A stretch of 64,000 bases of DNA, taken from Utricularia gibba. Its lineage: Eukaryota; Streptophyta; Magnoliopsida; Lamiales; Lentibulariaceae. A model generated the notes under the pieces. That model saw nothing but the letters and a program-made list of their open reading frames with translations. It was not told the origin of the DNA and searched no databases. Shown one piece after another: positions 15,978 through 28,046 of the stretch (its first letter is position 1; each line of letters starts with the position of its first letter). The DNA lies in NCBI GenBank assembly GCA_002189035.1, contig NEEC01000013.1, positions 2,418,001-2,482,000 on the forward strand, read 5' to 3'. Position numbers and translations under genes: made by a program.

Positions 15978-18451
15978 TCATTTCTTTTCATCTTTTTCAT
16001 GTGCTCCTCCTCCTTCTTCTTCTTCTTCTTCTTCTTTGCTCTGCAACCAAATTAATGAGACGAAGTTTTTTCATGCACACAAGCGGAATTCCAGAAGGGA
16101 ATGGACAACCACAACCCACCTCGGACTGACTCTGGATTGAAGCAAGCAAATCTTTGACATGAGGATCATTTGGATCAACTCCAGGGAGCTGTTAAATGGA
16201 GTACGATGCAAGAGTTGGTGGTTGAAATGGAAAAGAAACGAGAGACAATTTCACGAAACCTACAGATGCGAGAATGGAGGAAACAAAAGACTGATCAGCC
16301 AACACCCTGTTCATATCCGTCTGGCCAGACTCATCGATTGCACCCTCCTGTACAGATAACTGGAGTGCTGCAAAAACCATGAGAAGCATAAGTTGGATAA
16401 TGGCGCCTTAGGTAACTTCACTGCCATCCCATTCACGCAGGTATTACAAGTAGTAATAAAAAAGTTGAGTTCAAAAAACCACATTAGCTTTCTCATGGAA
16501 TACAAAGACATCGTCAACCGCAAAATAAGGGCCTATGTTTTTCACAAATCACAAGAAATAACTGCACAAATTCATCAAAAACTACATCATGCTCGGAGAA
16601 ACCAATGCGTTTTAAGAAAATTTTGCTAAAATGGACAAAACGAAAATGATTCAAATTAAAAATAAACACTCACCAAGCTGCAAATCATGATCTTCAGCAG
16701 ACACATCAGACATGTCAGTGTCCCGTACAGCAACCGTGGAAGAAGAATCATCCATTGACATGGCCAAAGCCCTCTGTAGTAATGCATTCTCATCATCCTG
16801 TGAGAGAAATGTTGTGACTTAGCCTGGTTCATGAACATAAAGTTGGTAGAAAAAATGACAAAAAAGAATCACTTCTTACAAAACACAACGGATGGATCCT
16901 AAAGCACTGACATAATAACTCAACTCCCCAGTATTAAAAGGAATTTTACAAACAGTAACATTATGTTTTCATTGTAAGCTCAAAAAACATTCAAGCAAAA
17001 TACCCCCTCACTAGCAAAAGGAAGAATCTTGGCATGATTTCACTATTCATCCCAACCCGGAAAAAGATAATCAATACAGAACCACTCACCATAAAATCAT
17101 GCTTCTTTTCAGGATCTGGACCTTCGGGATTCACATTCTCAGCCATCGTCACATCTTGAGATTTGGACTCAGCACCTTCCTGTTTGGCTGCATCTTCTGC
17201 AGCTTTCTTTGCAGCTGCTTCTTGTCTTGCCCTTTCCTCCTCCATTGACACTCGAAGTGCTAAAGCAAGTTCGGGATCCAGATTTGGGTCCACACCAAAT
17301 TCAAACCCAGACACTCCACCAGCAGCTGCTGCAGCAGCTGAAGCGGCAAAACCACTTCCTCCTTCTCCATCACCAGTGAAGATGGGTGTGCTGCATAGGA
17401 GAGCATAAAACCAGATAAATCTTCAATATAAGAAAGAATTGAATTTCGTAAATCCAATTCTAAACAACATATAAAACCTGATAACCACATCCGAGAGAGC
17501 ACTTGGACCAGGAGGAACATGAACTATGTGACTACTATCATTGTTATTTACTGCAGCAACCAGCGCCTCCAGTTTTTCAGTCTTCTCATCATCTTCTTCA
17601 CCGAAGTTCACAATATCAAGAGCCACACTGTTCTTTTTCAGTTTTCTACCAATCACCTCAAGCGCCTTCTTGTCATGTTTAACAGGACTGAATACACAAA
17701 AATGAATATAAAAAAAAATTTCCAAATCATTATATCGATGTCACATAAGAAGTGTTTCGACCTTCCAGCAAAAACAACTATCCTTTGTTGCTGCTTCTTG
17801 TTTTGCCGATGTTTAAGGGCTAACTGAGCAACCTGTATTCCAGCCGCCAAATTTATCTCTCCGCCAATTTCTATACCTGTGAAATAGTAGAAACCCATTG
17901 CTCATGTAGTTAGACAAAGTAACACATAAAGCCACTTGCTTCATCGGCCACACAAAACTCATATCACACACACTTCACAACAGTAAGAGTTTAAAAGTAG
18001 TAGAGCCCAACCGTGCATGCAAGCTAAGATCTTGCCAAGATCACTGGTGGGAGTGACCAAAACACGAACACCTTTTCCACCCATTGTCAAGACACCAACA
18101 GTGTTCTCAGGGTTTGACTGCAACGAAAAACGCATCTCATAAAATCATCTCTACTCGGATAAGACACAATTCATGCTTGAATTTTGAATCACGACAATAC
18201 TTGAGTTTTTGCACCACAAATTAGGTTAACTGCTTCCGCTTGCGCCTGGACACGAGTCGGAGAATAATCTCCATTCCGCATCCACTCCGAGTTGTCGATG
18301 CAGATTATGGTCGCCTGTTTCAACAGCAAATCAAATTGGAAGTCAAGCCACCATTGGCGCAAAACAATCAATTAACCCTAATCGAAACATCGTCTTAGGA
18401 CACATAGGAAGACGGAGAGAGACAGAGAAGAATACGCACCTCGAGCACCAT
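15978..18451 (-). CDS. RPN10: 26S proteasome regulatory subunit RPN10 (PSMD4/S5a)
   Basis: Ubiquitin receptor of the 19S regulatory particle. Exon 1 is only MVLE (18451 downward), the family's usual start; next comes [17 protein letters not shown], the MIDAS-like start of the von Willebrand A domain, then [54 protein letters not shown], and [17 protein letters not shown]. Three ubiquitin-interacting motifs follow: [19 protein letters not shown] (about 17270), [15 protein letters not shown] (about 16790) and [13 protein letters not shown] (about 16680-16360). [19 protein letters not shown] and an acidic/basic tail ending HEKDEKK close the protein. The final exon contains a run of seven Glu codons from a TTC/GAA microsatellite. 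Every splice junction I checked keeps frame, including an unusual but legal AG|gtttta donor after DVVIS. The gene is intact and head-to-head with the FNR gene. Confidence 0.97.
16011..16036. repeat. (TTC)n microsatellite in the last RPN10 exon
   Basis: An uninterrupted TTC/GAA tract that encodes the poly-glutamate run in the RPN10 tail. Length changes in multiples of three would vary the acidic tail without breaking frame. Confidence 0.85.
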
Positions 18452-18800
18452 GATCAATGACGCAAAGCCGTCGACGCAGAAGGAAATTGGGGCTTTCAAG
18501 CGACTGTTTCTTGCGGTACACTTCAACTGTTGGTCTCATATTTTTCAGGCGTTAAGGTTATTCTGTTATTTAAACAAAAAAACAAAATATTAAGTCAGTG
18601 GGCGGGGGTGGGAATTTTCCTAATTTTATAATCGAAAAAAAAAGGCTAATTTTCCTAAGCTTCTTATCCTCAGTTTGACGCTGAATTGGACTTGTGATGT
18701 CCGCCACCCACTCATCATCTGCAATCTGCATTACCCTTTTTTCTCTTCCTCCCACGCCATTTATCTCACCAGTCTCTCTGATTCTTGATACCCAATCAAA
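18452..18800. promoter_or_regulatory. Shared divergent promoter, RPN10 (left) and FNR (right)
   Basis: Only 349 bases separate the two start codons, which point away from each other. The interval must hold both 5' leaders and both core promoters. I see an AT-rich stretch at 18560-18660 and pyrimidine-rich sequence (ctcttcctcc, about 18740) just upstream of the FNR start. No convincing TATA box was identified for either gene. Confidence 0.6.
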
Positions 18801-20775
<1,975 letters not shown>

Positions 20776-21507
20776 ATACACTCACTCCTCTCACACATGG
20801 AGAAACATTCTGCTTATCCGCTATATGCTGCTGTAAAGATTTTCTTCTATTTCTGCATCTTCCAATCTTGTGTTTGTAATCCATGTGGTTGGATATAGCA
20901 AAACAGAGAAGATCCTCTACAAAATTGTTTGCATTTTACCCAACTCTCAGTTTATGTCCAAAATTGCCATCTCCTGAACCTCCTCTCCCCTCCATGTTGA
21001 AGAAAGCAGATGGAGCACTCCAACCTTCATAATCTACATAATCCATCATCGGATTTTATATTTTAAAATGATTCAAATTTAATCAGTTTTATCATAGATA
21101 GTTTATGGTTTATTTTTTCTATTTTAGGTAAACTTGAATTTAATTTAATTTTTATTATAAATGATTTACCATTCTATTGTAGTTTTTTAAATATGATTAC
21201 ATTTACGAAATCGAAAATGGTATATGTGGTATTTGTGTATTTAGGGTTCTATAGTTGATTTGTGAGTATCTGTGGCATTCTAAATTTAATTTTAGTAAAA
21301 TTAAATTAAAATTTCATTATTATAAAGTATTTAAAAATTTGAAGTGAAAATGGAGATTGTTGTGGATAATCAAATAAATTTTAGTGGTTTTTTTTTTGGA
21401 CTAGTGAGGTGAAAAAAGCCCTAGCTAACAGGCACCTTAAATACGAAACGACAGTGAGGGAGGAAGGGAAAGCATCCGGCGGTGAGGGGCGAGGGGATAC
21501 AGTTTTC
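20776..21507. other. Spacer: FNR 3' region, AT-rich stretch, CSP promoter
   Basis: The first ~170 bases are likely FNR 3' untranslated sequence. About 21040-21350 is very AT-rich and includes 'tttattataaatgatt' (21151-21166), which recurs exactly at 25618-25633. The region before 21508 is the cold-shock gene leader; an open frame extends upstream to 21409 but has no ATG. Confidence 0.5.
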
Positions 21508-22215
21508 ATGGAGGAGGAAAAGATGACTCGATCTAGGGGAGTGGTTACCAAATTCATGGATCAGAAGGGATACGGGTTCATCCAGCCGGACGAAGGCGGC
21601 GACGATCTGTTTGTACATCAGACGGCGATCAAATCCGAGGGTTACCGAACGTTGCGCGAGGGCCAGGAGGTGGAATTCACTATTATACTCGACGGAGACA
21701 AGACTAAGGCCACTGATGTCACCGCCCCTGGCGGTGGACCCGTCGATTTGACTCCACGGCGAGGAAATGGGGGCAGCAACGCCCGCGGCGGTGGCTATGG
21801 GTTTTCGGATAGGAGGGATGATGGTAATGGATATGGGTATCGGGGCGGAGGAGGAGGAGGAGGTGAGTGCTTCAATTGTGGGGAATTCGGTCATATGGCC
21901 AGGGATTGCCACGCTGGAAGTGGGGGTATGACCGGTGGCGGAGGTCCCGGTGGTGGTGGGTGCTATACTTGTGGTGGGTATGGGCATATGGCAAGGGACT
22001 GTCCTTCAGGTGGTCGTGCCGGCAGCGGCGGCGGTGGGAGTGGGACGTGTTACAACTGCGGGGAGCCCGGGCACATTGCAAGAGACTGTATGCGTGGTGG
22101 AGGTGGAGGAGGATACAGCCGTGGTGGTGGTGGTGGTGGTGGTGGTGGTGGTGGTGGTGGTTATGGTGGCAGGTTTTCTGGGGAAACACCGGCGGGGTGG
22201 AGGAAAGTGTTATAA
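21508..22215 (+). CDS. GRP2: Cold-shock domain / CCHC zinc-knuckle glycine-rich protein
   Basis: RNA-binding protein of the plant CSP/GRP2 family, an RNA chaperone in cold response and development. The start MEEEKMTRSRGVV at 21508 is the first ATG in frame (a second Met lies at 21523). The cold-shock domain carries both RNP motifs, KGYGFIQPD and DDLFVHQ. Gly-rich spacers separate CCHC knuckles CFNCGEFGHMARDC (about 21869), CYTCGGYGHMARDC (about 21961) and CYNCGEPGHIARDC (about 22049). As written the frame ends at 22215 with GWRKVL. A fourth knuckle, CYNCGGYGHFARDC, lies just beyond in another frame and would end at 22270. One extra G in each of the runs 22180-22183 and 22194-22197 would give SGGNTGGGGKCYNC and join it, so the natural protein probably has four knuckles. 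The gene is single-exon. Confidence 0.93.
   Translation: MEEEKMTRSRGVVTKFMDQKGYGFIQPDEGGDDLFVHQTAIKSEGYRTLREGQEVEFTIILDGDKTKATDVTAPGGGPVDLTPRRGNGGSNARGGGYGFSDRRDDGNGYGYRGGGGGGGECFNCGEFGHMARDCHAGSGGMTGGGGPGGGGCYTCGGYGHMARDCPSGGRAGSGGGGSGTCYNCGEPGHIARDCMRGGGGGGYSRGGGGGGGGGGGGGYGGRFSGETPAGWRKVL
22121..22160. repeat. (GGT)n microsatellite in the CSP gene
   Basis: Near-perfect GGT tract encoding a glycine run between the third and fourth zinc knuckles. It is a likely site of length variation and of sequencing difficulty. Confidence 0.9.
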
Positions 22216-22270
22216 CTGCGGGGGATATGGCCACTTCGCCAGGGACTGCAAAGAAGTGCATCGGGAGTGA

Positions 22271-23772
22271 TCTAATGATTTGACTCCTTAAAGTTTCTGT
22301 CTTTAATCGGTCATGAGCATGTGGGTCCTTTTTTCTCCTTTTGGACGGTTTAGGATGTTTGTTTTTTGCTTAACTGCTCTGAAGATTGATAACGTTTTCA
22401 TGGTGCTTATTCTGTGTAAGCATGTTTATCCTTTTGCTACTCGTTGTGGTATGCCGAACATGAGGGTTTTGTCAGTATATTCCTTAAACTTGCTGCAATG
22501 CAAGTGATGGCTCACACATCTCTCTCCTTGCGCATTTTATTCCGCTAGTAACTCATATACAATCTGTTTTGCACTTTGGATTTCTGCCCACCAGGATGGT
22601 CTGGTCTCCCCTGTCCCAAATGCAATGGGAATAGCTTAGAACCATGGATGCAGGGTATGTTTGATTGCTCTCCTATTTTCCCGAGTTCTCTATCCATACA
22701 CATAAGCCAAATCCAACTTGACCCTTTGTTGCTTCTTCCCCAAATTGTCTATACGTGTTAAAACCATCGAGCTCTTCTATACCTATGGTGTGAGATGGCT
22801 GCTACTTTCCCAAACTTCATGCTTCTGTTCTTTTTTGTTTTTCTGCAAGTACATGCTTGCTTCCTGATGAATAGTTGGTCATGCCACTGCCTATCTTCCT
22901 TTTGTGTGTTCTCCTGCATCCCTCACCCGTTTTTCGTTTGACCTTCTTCATTTCTTTGGATCTCACGGCGAGATTGCCCGTCAGCTGTGTTGCTCGCATA
23001 CCTCGCCATTGCGGATCATGCGTAGTGTACATGAAATGTAGGGAGGATATTTCCCACGTTAGGATGGTTACTGTTGTGGTTCACTTTTTATTTTTATTTT
23101 TTACAATATTTTTATAATCAATATGGATTTCTACTTAAAATCATAAATAAATCGAAATATAAATTCATTTCAACTTTAAAATATTGATTTTTTATGACTA
23201 AGATGGTACGGTCACATCTTTTTGAATCTTGAAATATTATTTAGTGAAAAATGAAATATGTTTTTTAATAAGAATTAAATTATATAATGACAATTATGAT
23301 ATCTCCATTATTTTAAATCAAAGAAATTCAACTAAGATTCGGTGGAATTTAATATAATTATTTTCATGGTGATTTAATTATGATTTTTTTAAAAATTAAT
23401 ATTATGGACCCAATTTTCAAAGTTCTTTTAACTGTTTTTAGCTAGAAACGGCTATATTAAGCCTAGGTGGTTTTTTTTTTCCTAAAAAAGATAAAGGAAA
23501 ACAATATATTAATGTTTTTTTTTTTTTTTTTCTGTGTTATGGTGGTTTTCTAAAATTAGTATGTAGTGGATAACTACGGGGGATGTCAATCTATTGAGCG
23601 GCGATGGCAGGATCTTCATCGTTTTCGCTCCTCATCTCCATCTGATCTCTCTCACGTGCCGACGAGCATTCTCTCAGGCGGAGGAGGGACGTTGACGCCT
23701 TCTTGGTGTGGGATCTTGAATTATTAACGCTTGATTTGGTAAGTGGCAACCGATTAGTGTCGAGAAACATCA
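22271..23772. other. Spacer between CSP and plastidic glucose transporter
   Basis: CSP 3' untranslated sequence at the left; no coding frame recognised. AT-rich from about 23085 to 23560 with a 16-base T run near 23517. From about 23590 to 23772 the sequence looks like a 5' leader for the transporter gene. Confidence 0.45.
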
Positions 23773-25383
23773 ATGTACGCAGTCGAATCAGGATTGGGTT
23801 TCGGGCTACAGAAGCCTAGGCTGCTGCAACCATGTGTCGGTGATCTGAAACTACGAATTTCATCATCTCTAGGTTTTAAATGCTTTCAAGTTAATAGTGG
23901 GCTGTTCTTGATCAGAGCCGGGGAGAGTATGCGTAAGCACGTTGGGCCAATGGTCAACGCTAAGCCCCTCAGAGCACTGTATCGTGACGAAGATGAGGAT
24001 CTTGAGCCAGAGGAACGTACTTTATCCCCGAAACCTGTGGTAAAATCCTCTGGATCCGTGTTTCCGTATGTTGGTGTGGCGTGTTTGGGAGCAGTTTTGT
24101 TCGGGTATCATCTGGGAGTGGTGAATGGGGCTCTTGAATATCTCGCCAAGGATCTGGGTATCGCTGAGAATACTGTAATGCAGGGTTGGGTTGTTAGTGC
24201 ACTTCTTGCTGGTGCCACTGTGGGTTCATTTACAGGGGGTTCATTAGCTGATCAGTTTGGGCGAACTCGAACATTTATTCTGGACGCCATTCCGTTGACA
24301 GTAGGTGCATTACTTTGTGCCACTGCCCAAAGGGTAGAGACAATGATCGTTGGGCGGCTACTTGCTGGGATCGGCATTGGCATATCCTCCGCTATTGTGC
24401 CTCTTTACATATCTGAAATTTCGCCTACTGAGATTCGCGGCACACTTGGAACGGTGAACCAGCTGTTCATATGTATTGGGATTCTGGCAGCATTAGTAGC
24501 CGGGTTGCCTTTGGCAGGGAATCCGCTCTGGTGGAGGACAATGTTTAAACTTTCCGTTATTCCATCAGTCTTGCTAGGAGTTGGAATGGCGCTTTCCCCT
24601 GAAAGCCCACGTTGGCTTTATCAGCGAGGGAGAACATCTGATGCCCAGACATCCATAAAAACTTTGTATGGCAGAGAAGGAGTTCCAGAGGTTTTGAATG
24701 ATCTGGCCTCGGCAATTAATGGCTCTTCAGAACCAGAAGCCGGGTGGTTTGATCTCTTCACCAGTCGATATTGGAAAGTTGTGAGTGTAGGTGCATCTCT
24801 GTTCTTCTTCCAACAGTTTGCAGGAATCAATGCGGTTGTCTATTACTCCACATCCGTCTTCCGTAGCGCTGGAGTTGCATCAGACGTTGCAGCCAGTGCT
24901 CTGGTTGGGGCAGCAAACGTGCTCGGAACCACATTGGCATCCTCACTGATGGACAAAAAGGGGCGCAAAAGCCTCCTCCTTGCAAGCTTTGCAGGAATGG
25001 GTGCTTCAATGTTGCTTCTCTCATTGTCCTTCACATGGAAGGCCTTGGCACCATACGCAGGCACACTCTCCGTCCTTGGGACTGTTGCCTATGTCTTATC
25101 CTTTGCTCTGGGCGCCGGTCCGGTCCCTGCTCTCCTACTTCCCGAGATATTCGCCTCCAGGATCAGAGCAAAAGCAGTCGCCTTGTCGCTGGGGATGCAC
25201 TGGATATCCAACTTCATCATAGGGCTCTACTTCTTGAGTGTGGTGAACAGGTTTGGGATCAGCAGAGTGTACCTGGGATTTGCCTTTGTTTGTGTGCTCG
25301 GCGTTGTGTACGTGGCTCGCAATGTGGTGGAAACCAAAGGGCGATCGCTGGAGGAAATAGAGTGTGCTTTGAATCCTGCCTAG
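23773..25383 (+). CDS. pGlcT: Plastidic glucose transporter (MFS sugar porter), intronless
   Basis: Major-facilitator sugar transporter of the chloroplast inner envelope, exporting glucose from starch breakdown. The uninterrupted 536-codon frame starts with a transit-like segment of about 95 residues, including an acidic patch (DEDEDLEPEERTL). Twelve hydrophobic segments follow from VFPYVGVACLGAVLFGYHLG. Sugar-porter signatures are GGSLADQFGRTRTF (loop 2-3), GRLLAGIGIGISSAIVPLYI, SEISPTEIRGTLG, PESPRWLYQRGR, FFFQQFAGINAVVYYS, DKKGRKSLLL, PALLLPEIFASRIRAKA and the C-terminal VETKGRSLEEIE. Length fits the family. The absence of introns stands out, since orthologous genes that I know of are multi-exon; a retrocopy is possible (see findings). 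Upstream stop codons and the transit-like sequence support the ATG at 23773. Confidence 0.93.
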   Translation: MYAVESGLGFGLQKPRLLQPCVGDLKLRISSSLGFKCFQVNSGLFLIRAGESMRKHVGPMVNAKPLRALYRDEDEDLEPEERTLSPKPVVKSSGSVFPYVGVACLGAVLFGYHLGVVNGALEYLAKDLGIAENTVMQGWVVSALLAGATVGSFTGGSLADQFGRTRTFILDAIPLTVGALLCATAQRVETMIVGRLLAGIGIGISSAIVPLYISEISPTEIRGTLGTVNQLFICIGILAALVAGLPLAGNPLWWRTMFKLSVIPSVLLGVGMALSPESPRWLYQRGRTSDAQTSIKTLYGREGVPEVLNDLASAINGSSEPEAGWFDLFTSRYWKVVSVGASLFFFQQFAGINAVVYYSTSVFRSAGVASDVAASALVGAANVLGTTLASSLMDKKGRKSLLLASFAGMGASMLLLSLSFTWKALAPYAGTLSVLGTVAYVLSFALGAGPVPALLLPEIFASRIRAKAVALSLGMHWISNFIIGLYFLSVVNRFGISRVYLGFAFVCVLGVVYVARNVVETKGRSLEEIECALNPA

Positions 25384-25994
25384 TCGGATTCGGATTCGGA
25401 TTCTCCTTTCGAATCCCTGCAACTTCAGTTGTCGATGTTCTTTCCTTTTGTAAGGGATGAGCTTCCTGTCTGTCTGTATGTTCTTCTCCCGCTCAATAAA
25501 GCTCTTCTCTTTGGTTCAATGAAGCATGCACAGGAGAGAAGGAGATCAAGAAAAAGGGAAGAGGTAGCATATATTTTAAATTAATTGAATTATGATTTTA
25601 TCGAATTTAAATTAATATTTATTATAAATGATTCGATATTTAAAACCATTTCAATCTAATTCAATATATATTAGAAATGACTTAAATTTATTTTTTTAAA
25701 AAAATACTAAATATGATAATACAATATTTTATTACGAGCTATGTCTAAAATGAAAATATCAATAAATAATATAAGGTAATTTTTTATTTTTTTATTTTAA
25801 TTTATGAATGAATTGGAAATAGTTATACTTAGTAATGTATGAATTGTATTAATGATGTTTGTTTATAGCAAGACAAGATTTGAAGATCATTCTTTGGTCT
25901 GTCCGATCTGTCTTTTGTTGCCAGAGAATCTGAGGTGGTGGTGGTGGAAGGGAAAGGCAACGACAACCCTAGTGAAGGAGGTGAGCGAACGGTT
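25384..25994. other. Spacer: transporter 3' region and AT-rich stretch
   Basis: Transporter 3' untranslated sequence with an AATAAA at 25495-25500, then an AT-rich block (25565-25860) that includes 'tttattataaatgatt' at 25618-25633, shared with 21151-21166. The right end is the leader of the coiled-coil gene. Its frame is open upstream to 25935 but contains no ATG before 25995. Confidence 0.5.
25495..25500 (+). terminator. Polyadenylation signal AATAAA of the glucose transporter gene
   Basis: Canonical AATAAA 112 bases downstream of the stop codon, in a T-rich context. Its position suits a near-upstream element. Plants tolerate variation, so this is a plausible rather than proven site. Confidence 0.5.
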
Positions 25995-27176
25995 ATGTCT
26001 CTGAAGCGGGATGAGATGGAGCAGATTTTGATTGCCACAACTGGTATTCTGAATGAGATGAAGCAGAAAGTCGAAGATTTGGTCCAGGAAACTACTCGAC
26101 AGAGGCAAAGAGCAGCTGAGAAGGAGGAGGAACTCAACCGGGTCCGACAAGACTTTGAATCGATGAAAACCTATGTCACTAATTTGATTAGTGTAAGGGA
26201 AACCCTACTTTCATCCGAGAAGCAGTTTCAAACCATCGAGAAGCACTTCGAACGGTCAGTAGCTTTAATTTCTGGGAAAATTCGAATGGGCTAAGTTTTT
26301 TTTTTTTTTTTTTGTCTCAGAATTCTGTGATCGAACTAGTTTAGCAGTTGTACTGTCTGGGTGAATTTATTGTTACTCCCATCATTTTGCTCGCGGTTTG
26401 GTGATAATTGATAGTTCCCATCCTTTTTGTCTCTGTTCAATTATGCATTTTGGATGAAAGGGTTTTCAAATGCTTTTGTGCTGTGCATTTTTGTTGTCTG
26501 CAAAGTACTTCTTCTTGTGAAGCAGGGCTTCTGAATTTCCTAATTGGGAAACCATCAAAGAAAGATCCGTTCTTCCTGTTTTGATTCATTCTCTTTTGCA
26601 AGTGAGGTGGTGCATATAGAATTATACACCTATGAAGTGTTTAAAAAGAGAACTAGCGAGGTAAAAGAAAGGTTAGATGGTCATATGCGGTCCATTTTCA
26701 GATTTATAAGTTTCCATTTACTTTTTGAACATCACTATAACATCTAAACAGGTTTTCCCGCTGGATTCAGCTTCCATTTGGTCTTTTTCTACGTGTTTGT
26801 TCCCTTTTCTCTTCTCCTCTGGAACCATCGCCGTTTTTAGAATCTCGTGTTGTGGGTTCTGCCTAATCCCTTTGCACGCACTGTTCTGTTTGCTATTGGA
26901 GTATTGTGTATTTGATTCCCACCAAAAATTTATTACTGAAACAGCTGTTTTAAGGGCGAGCAGCACCAAGCCTTTATTTTTGTCTTATTGCTTACATGCA
27001 GGCTGGTAGAAAAAACCAGTCAACTGGAGAATGAGAAGATGCAGAAGGAAGCTGAGGTCCAGAGACTGATGGCAGAGAACGTACGCCTGGTTGCTTTACT
27101 TGACAAGAAAGAGGCCCAACTCATCGCCATGAGTGAGCAGTTCAAGGTTATGGCACTCGGTGGCTCTTCCATTTAG
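25995..27176 (+). CDS. Small plant coiled-coil protein, function unknown
   Basis: Two coding exons, 25995-26254 and 27002-27176, give 144 residues. The junction (ag-flanked, split codon for Arg) reads KHFER|LVEKTSQLEN and keeps frame. The protein starts MSLKRDEMEQILIATTGIL and is almost entirely heptad-like: NEMKQKVEDLVQETTRQRQ, EKEEELNRVRQDFESMK, SEKQFQTIEKHF, QLENEKMQKEAEVQRLMAEN, LLDKKEAQLIAMSEQFKV. It ends MALGGSSI. There is no signal peptide or membrane segment. I do not recognise a named family; a structural or adaptor role is all that can be inferred. The first intron (about 750 bases) contains a long T run (about 26296). An alternative is that it is part of a larger gene, but the stop is followed by non-coding sequence. 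Confidence 0.75.
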
Positions 27177-28046
27177 ATTCAGCCTGCTGCCCCATCTACT
27201 CTAAACCTTTTTCTTCGGCAATGGATCTTGCTGTCAGGGCTCTCAGGGATCGACTTGATCAAAGGGCCGATGCCGCTAGCTTGTTTGTTCCATTTTTCTG
27301 CAATCTTTCGATGCAGTGGACCTGTTCCAATGGCTTTACAGTTTACACCACTTAGCTGTACAGCAAACAGCTCCTCATTGCATATAATAATAATACTTAA
27401 TTCATTACTGACTTCACTGCAATCATTTCATGGAAAACATTTTACCATCAAGCACAGGAGTGAGATAAATCAGTAGTTATTCTTGGGTCTCCTTGATTGT
27501 GTCAATGGATTAGATATCAGAGGTTTGCTCAAAGCCACTCAAGTGTAGGAGAGAGATGCAGGACATCTTGGGTACACTCTCTTCCCTTTTCAATCAATTC
27601 CTCCTCCTTGATGCTGACCTTCTATCATTCTAAGAGTCCCATTCCTGATATTCTGTGTCCCACGCTGCTTCTTGTTGTTGAGCCTGGTGTGTTCTCATTT
27701 GAGTTGAGTCTGTTGTGGTGTTCCTTTCAATGATTGCTTCTGCATCTTCATCTTTCCTCTGCCTCCACCAATCCTGAAGTGTCTTACACCGTTCCTCACA
27801 GGAGTGCAGGTCTGAAACTAATGGCACTTCATGTGCTTTTTTGATCTGATCTCAGTGAACTCATTTTTTCTTCGTATGAAGAAGCAACAGCTTGAGGATT
27901 AGGAACAGAGCCGCAGTGACTGGGCTTCGCTTTTCTGTGGCATCGAATTGGGTTAAGTTGATGGGCCTCATGTTAAGGGGCCCACACGAAAACCTATTTC
28001 TTTGATTAACAATTTTTATTTATTTACCTTTTCTCATTGAATTCAA
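27177..28046. other. Spacer between coiled-coil gene and Pin1 gene
   Basis: Probable 3' untranslated sequence at the left and Pin1 promoter at the right. No conserved coding frame was seen on either strand. The only ATG triplets close to the Pin1 frame (near 27960) open a frame that stops within about 15 codons. Confidence 0.45.

Noticed and set aside
21421-21987. 188-codon minus-strand frame in the CSP gene
   Set aside because: Shadow of the glycine-rich CSP coding region; contains only Ser/Thr/Ile/Pro low-complexity sequence.
22576-22761. Open frame with CPPGWSGLPCPKCNGNS downstream of CSP
   Set aside because: Looks like part of a CSP 3' region or chance; no known domain, no conserved upstream exon.
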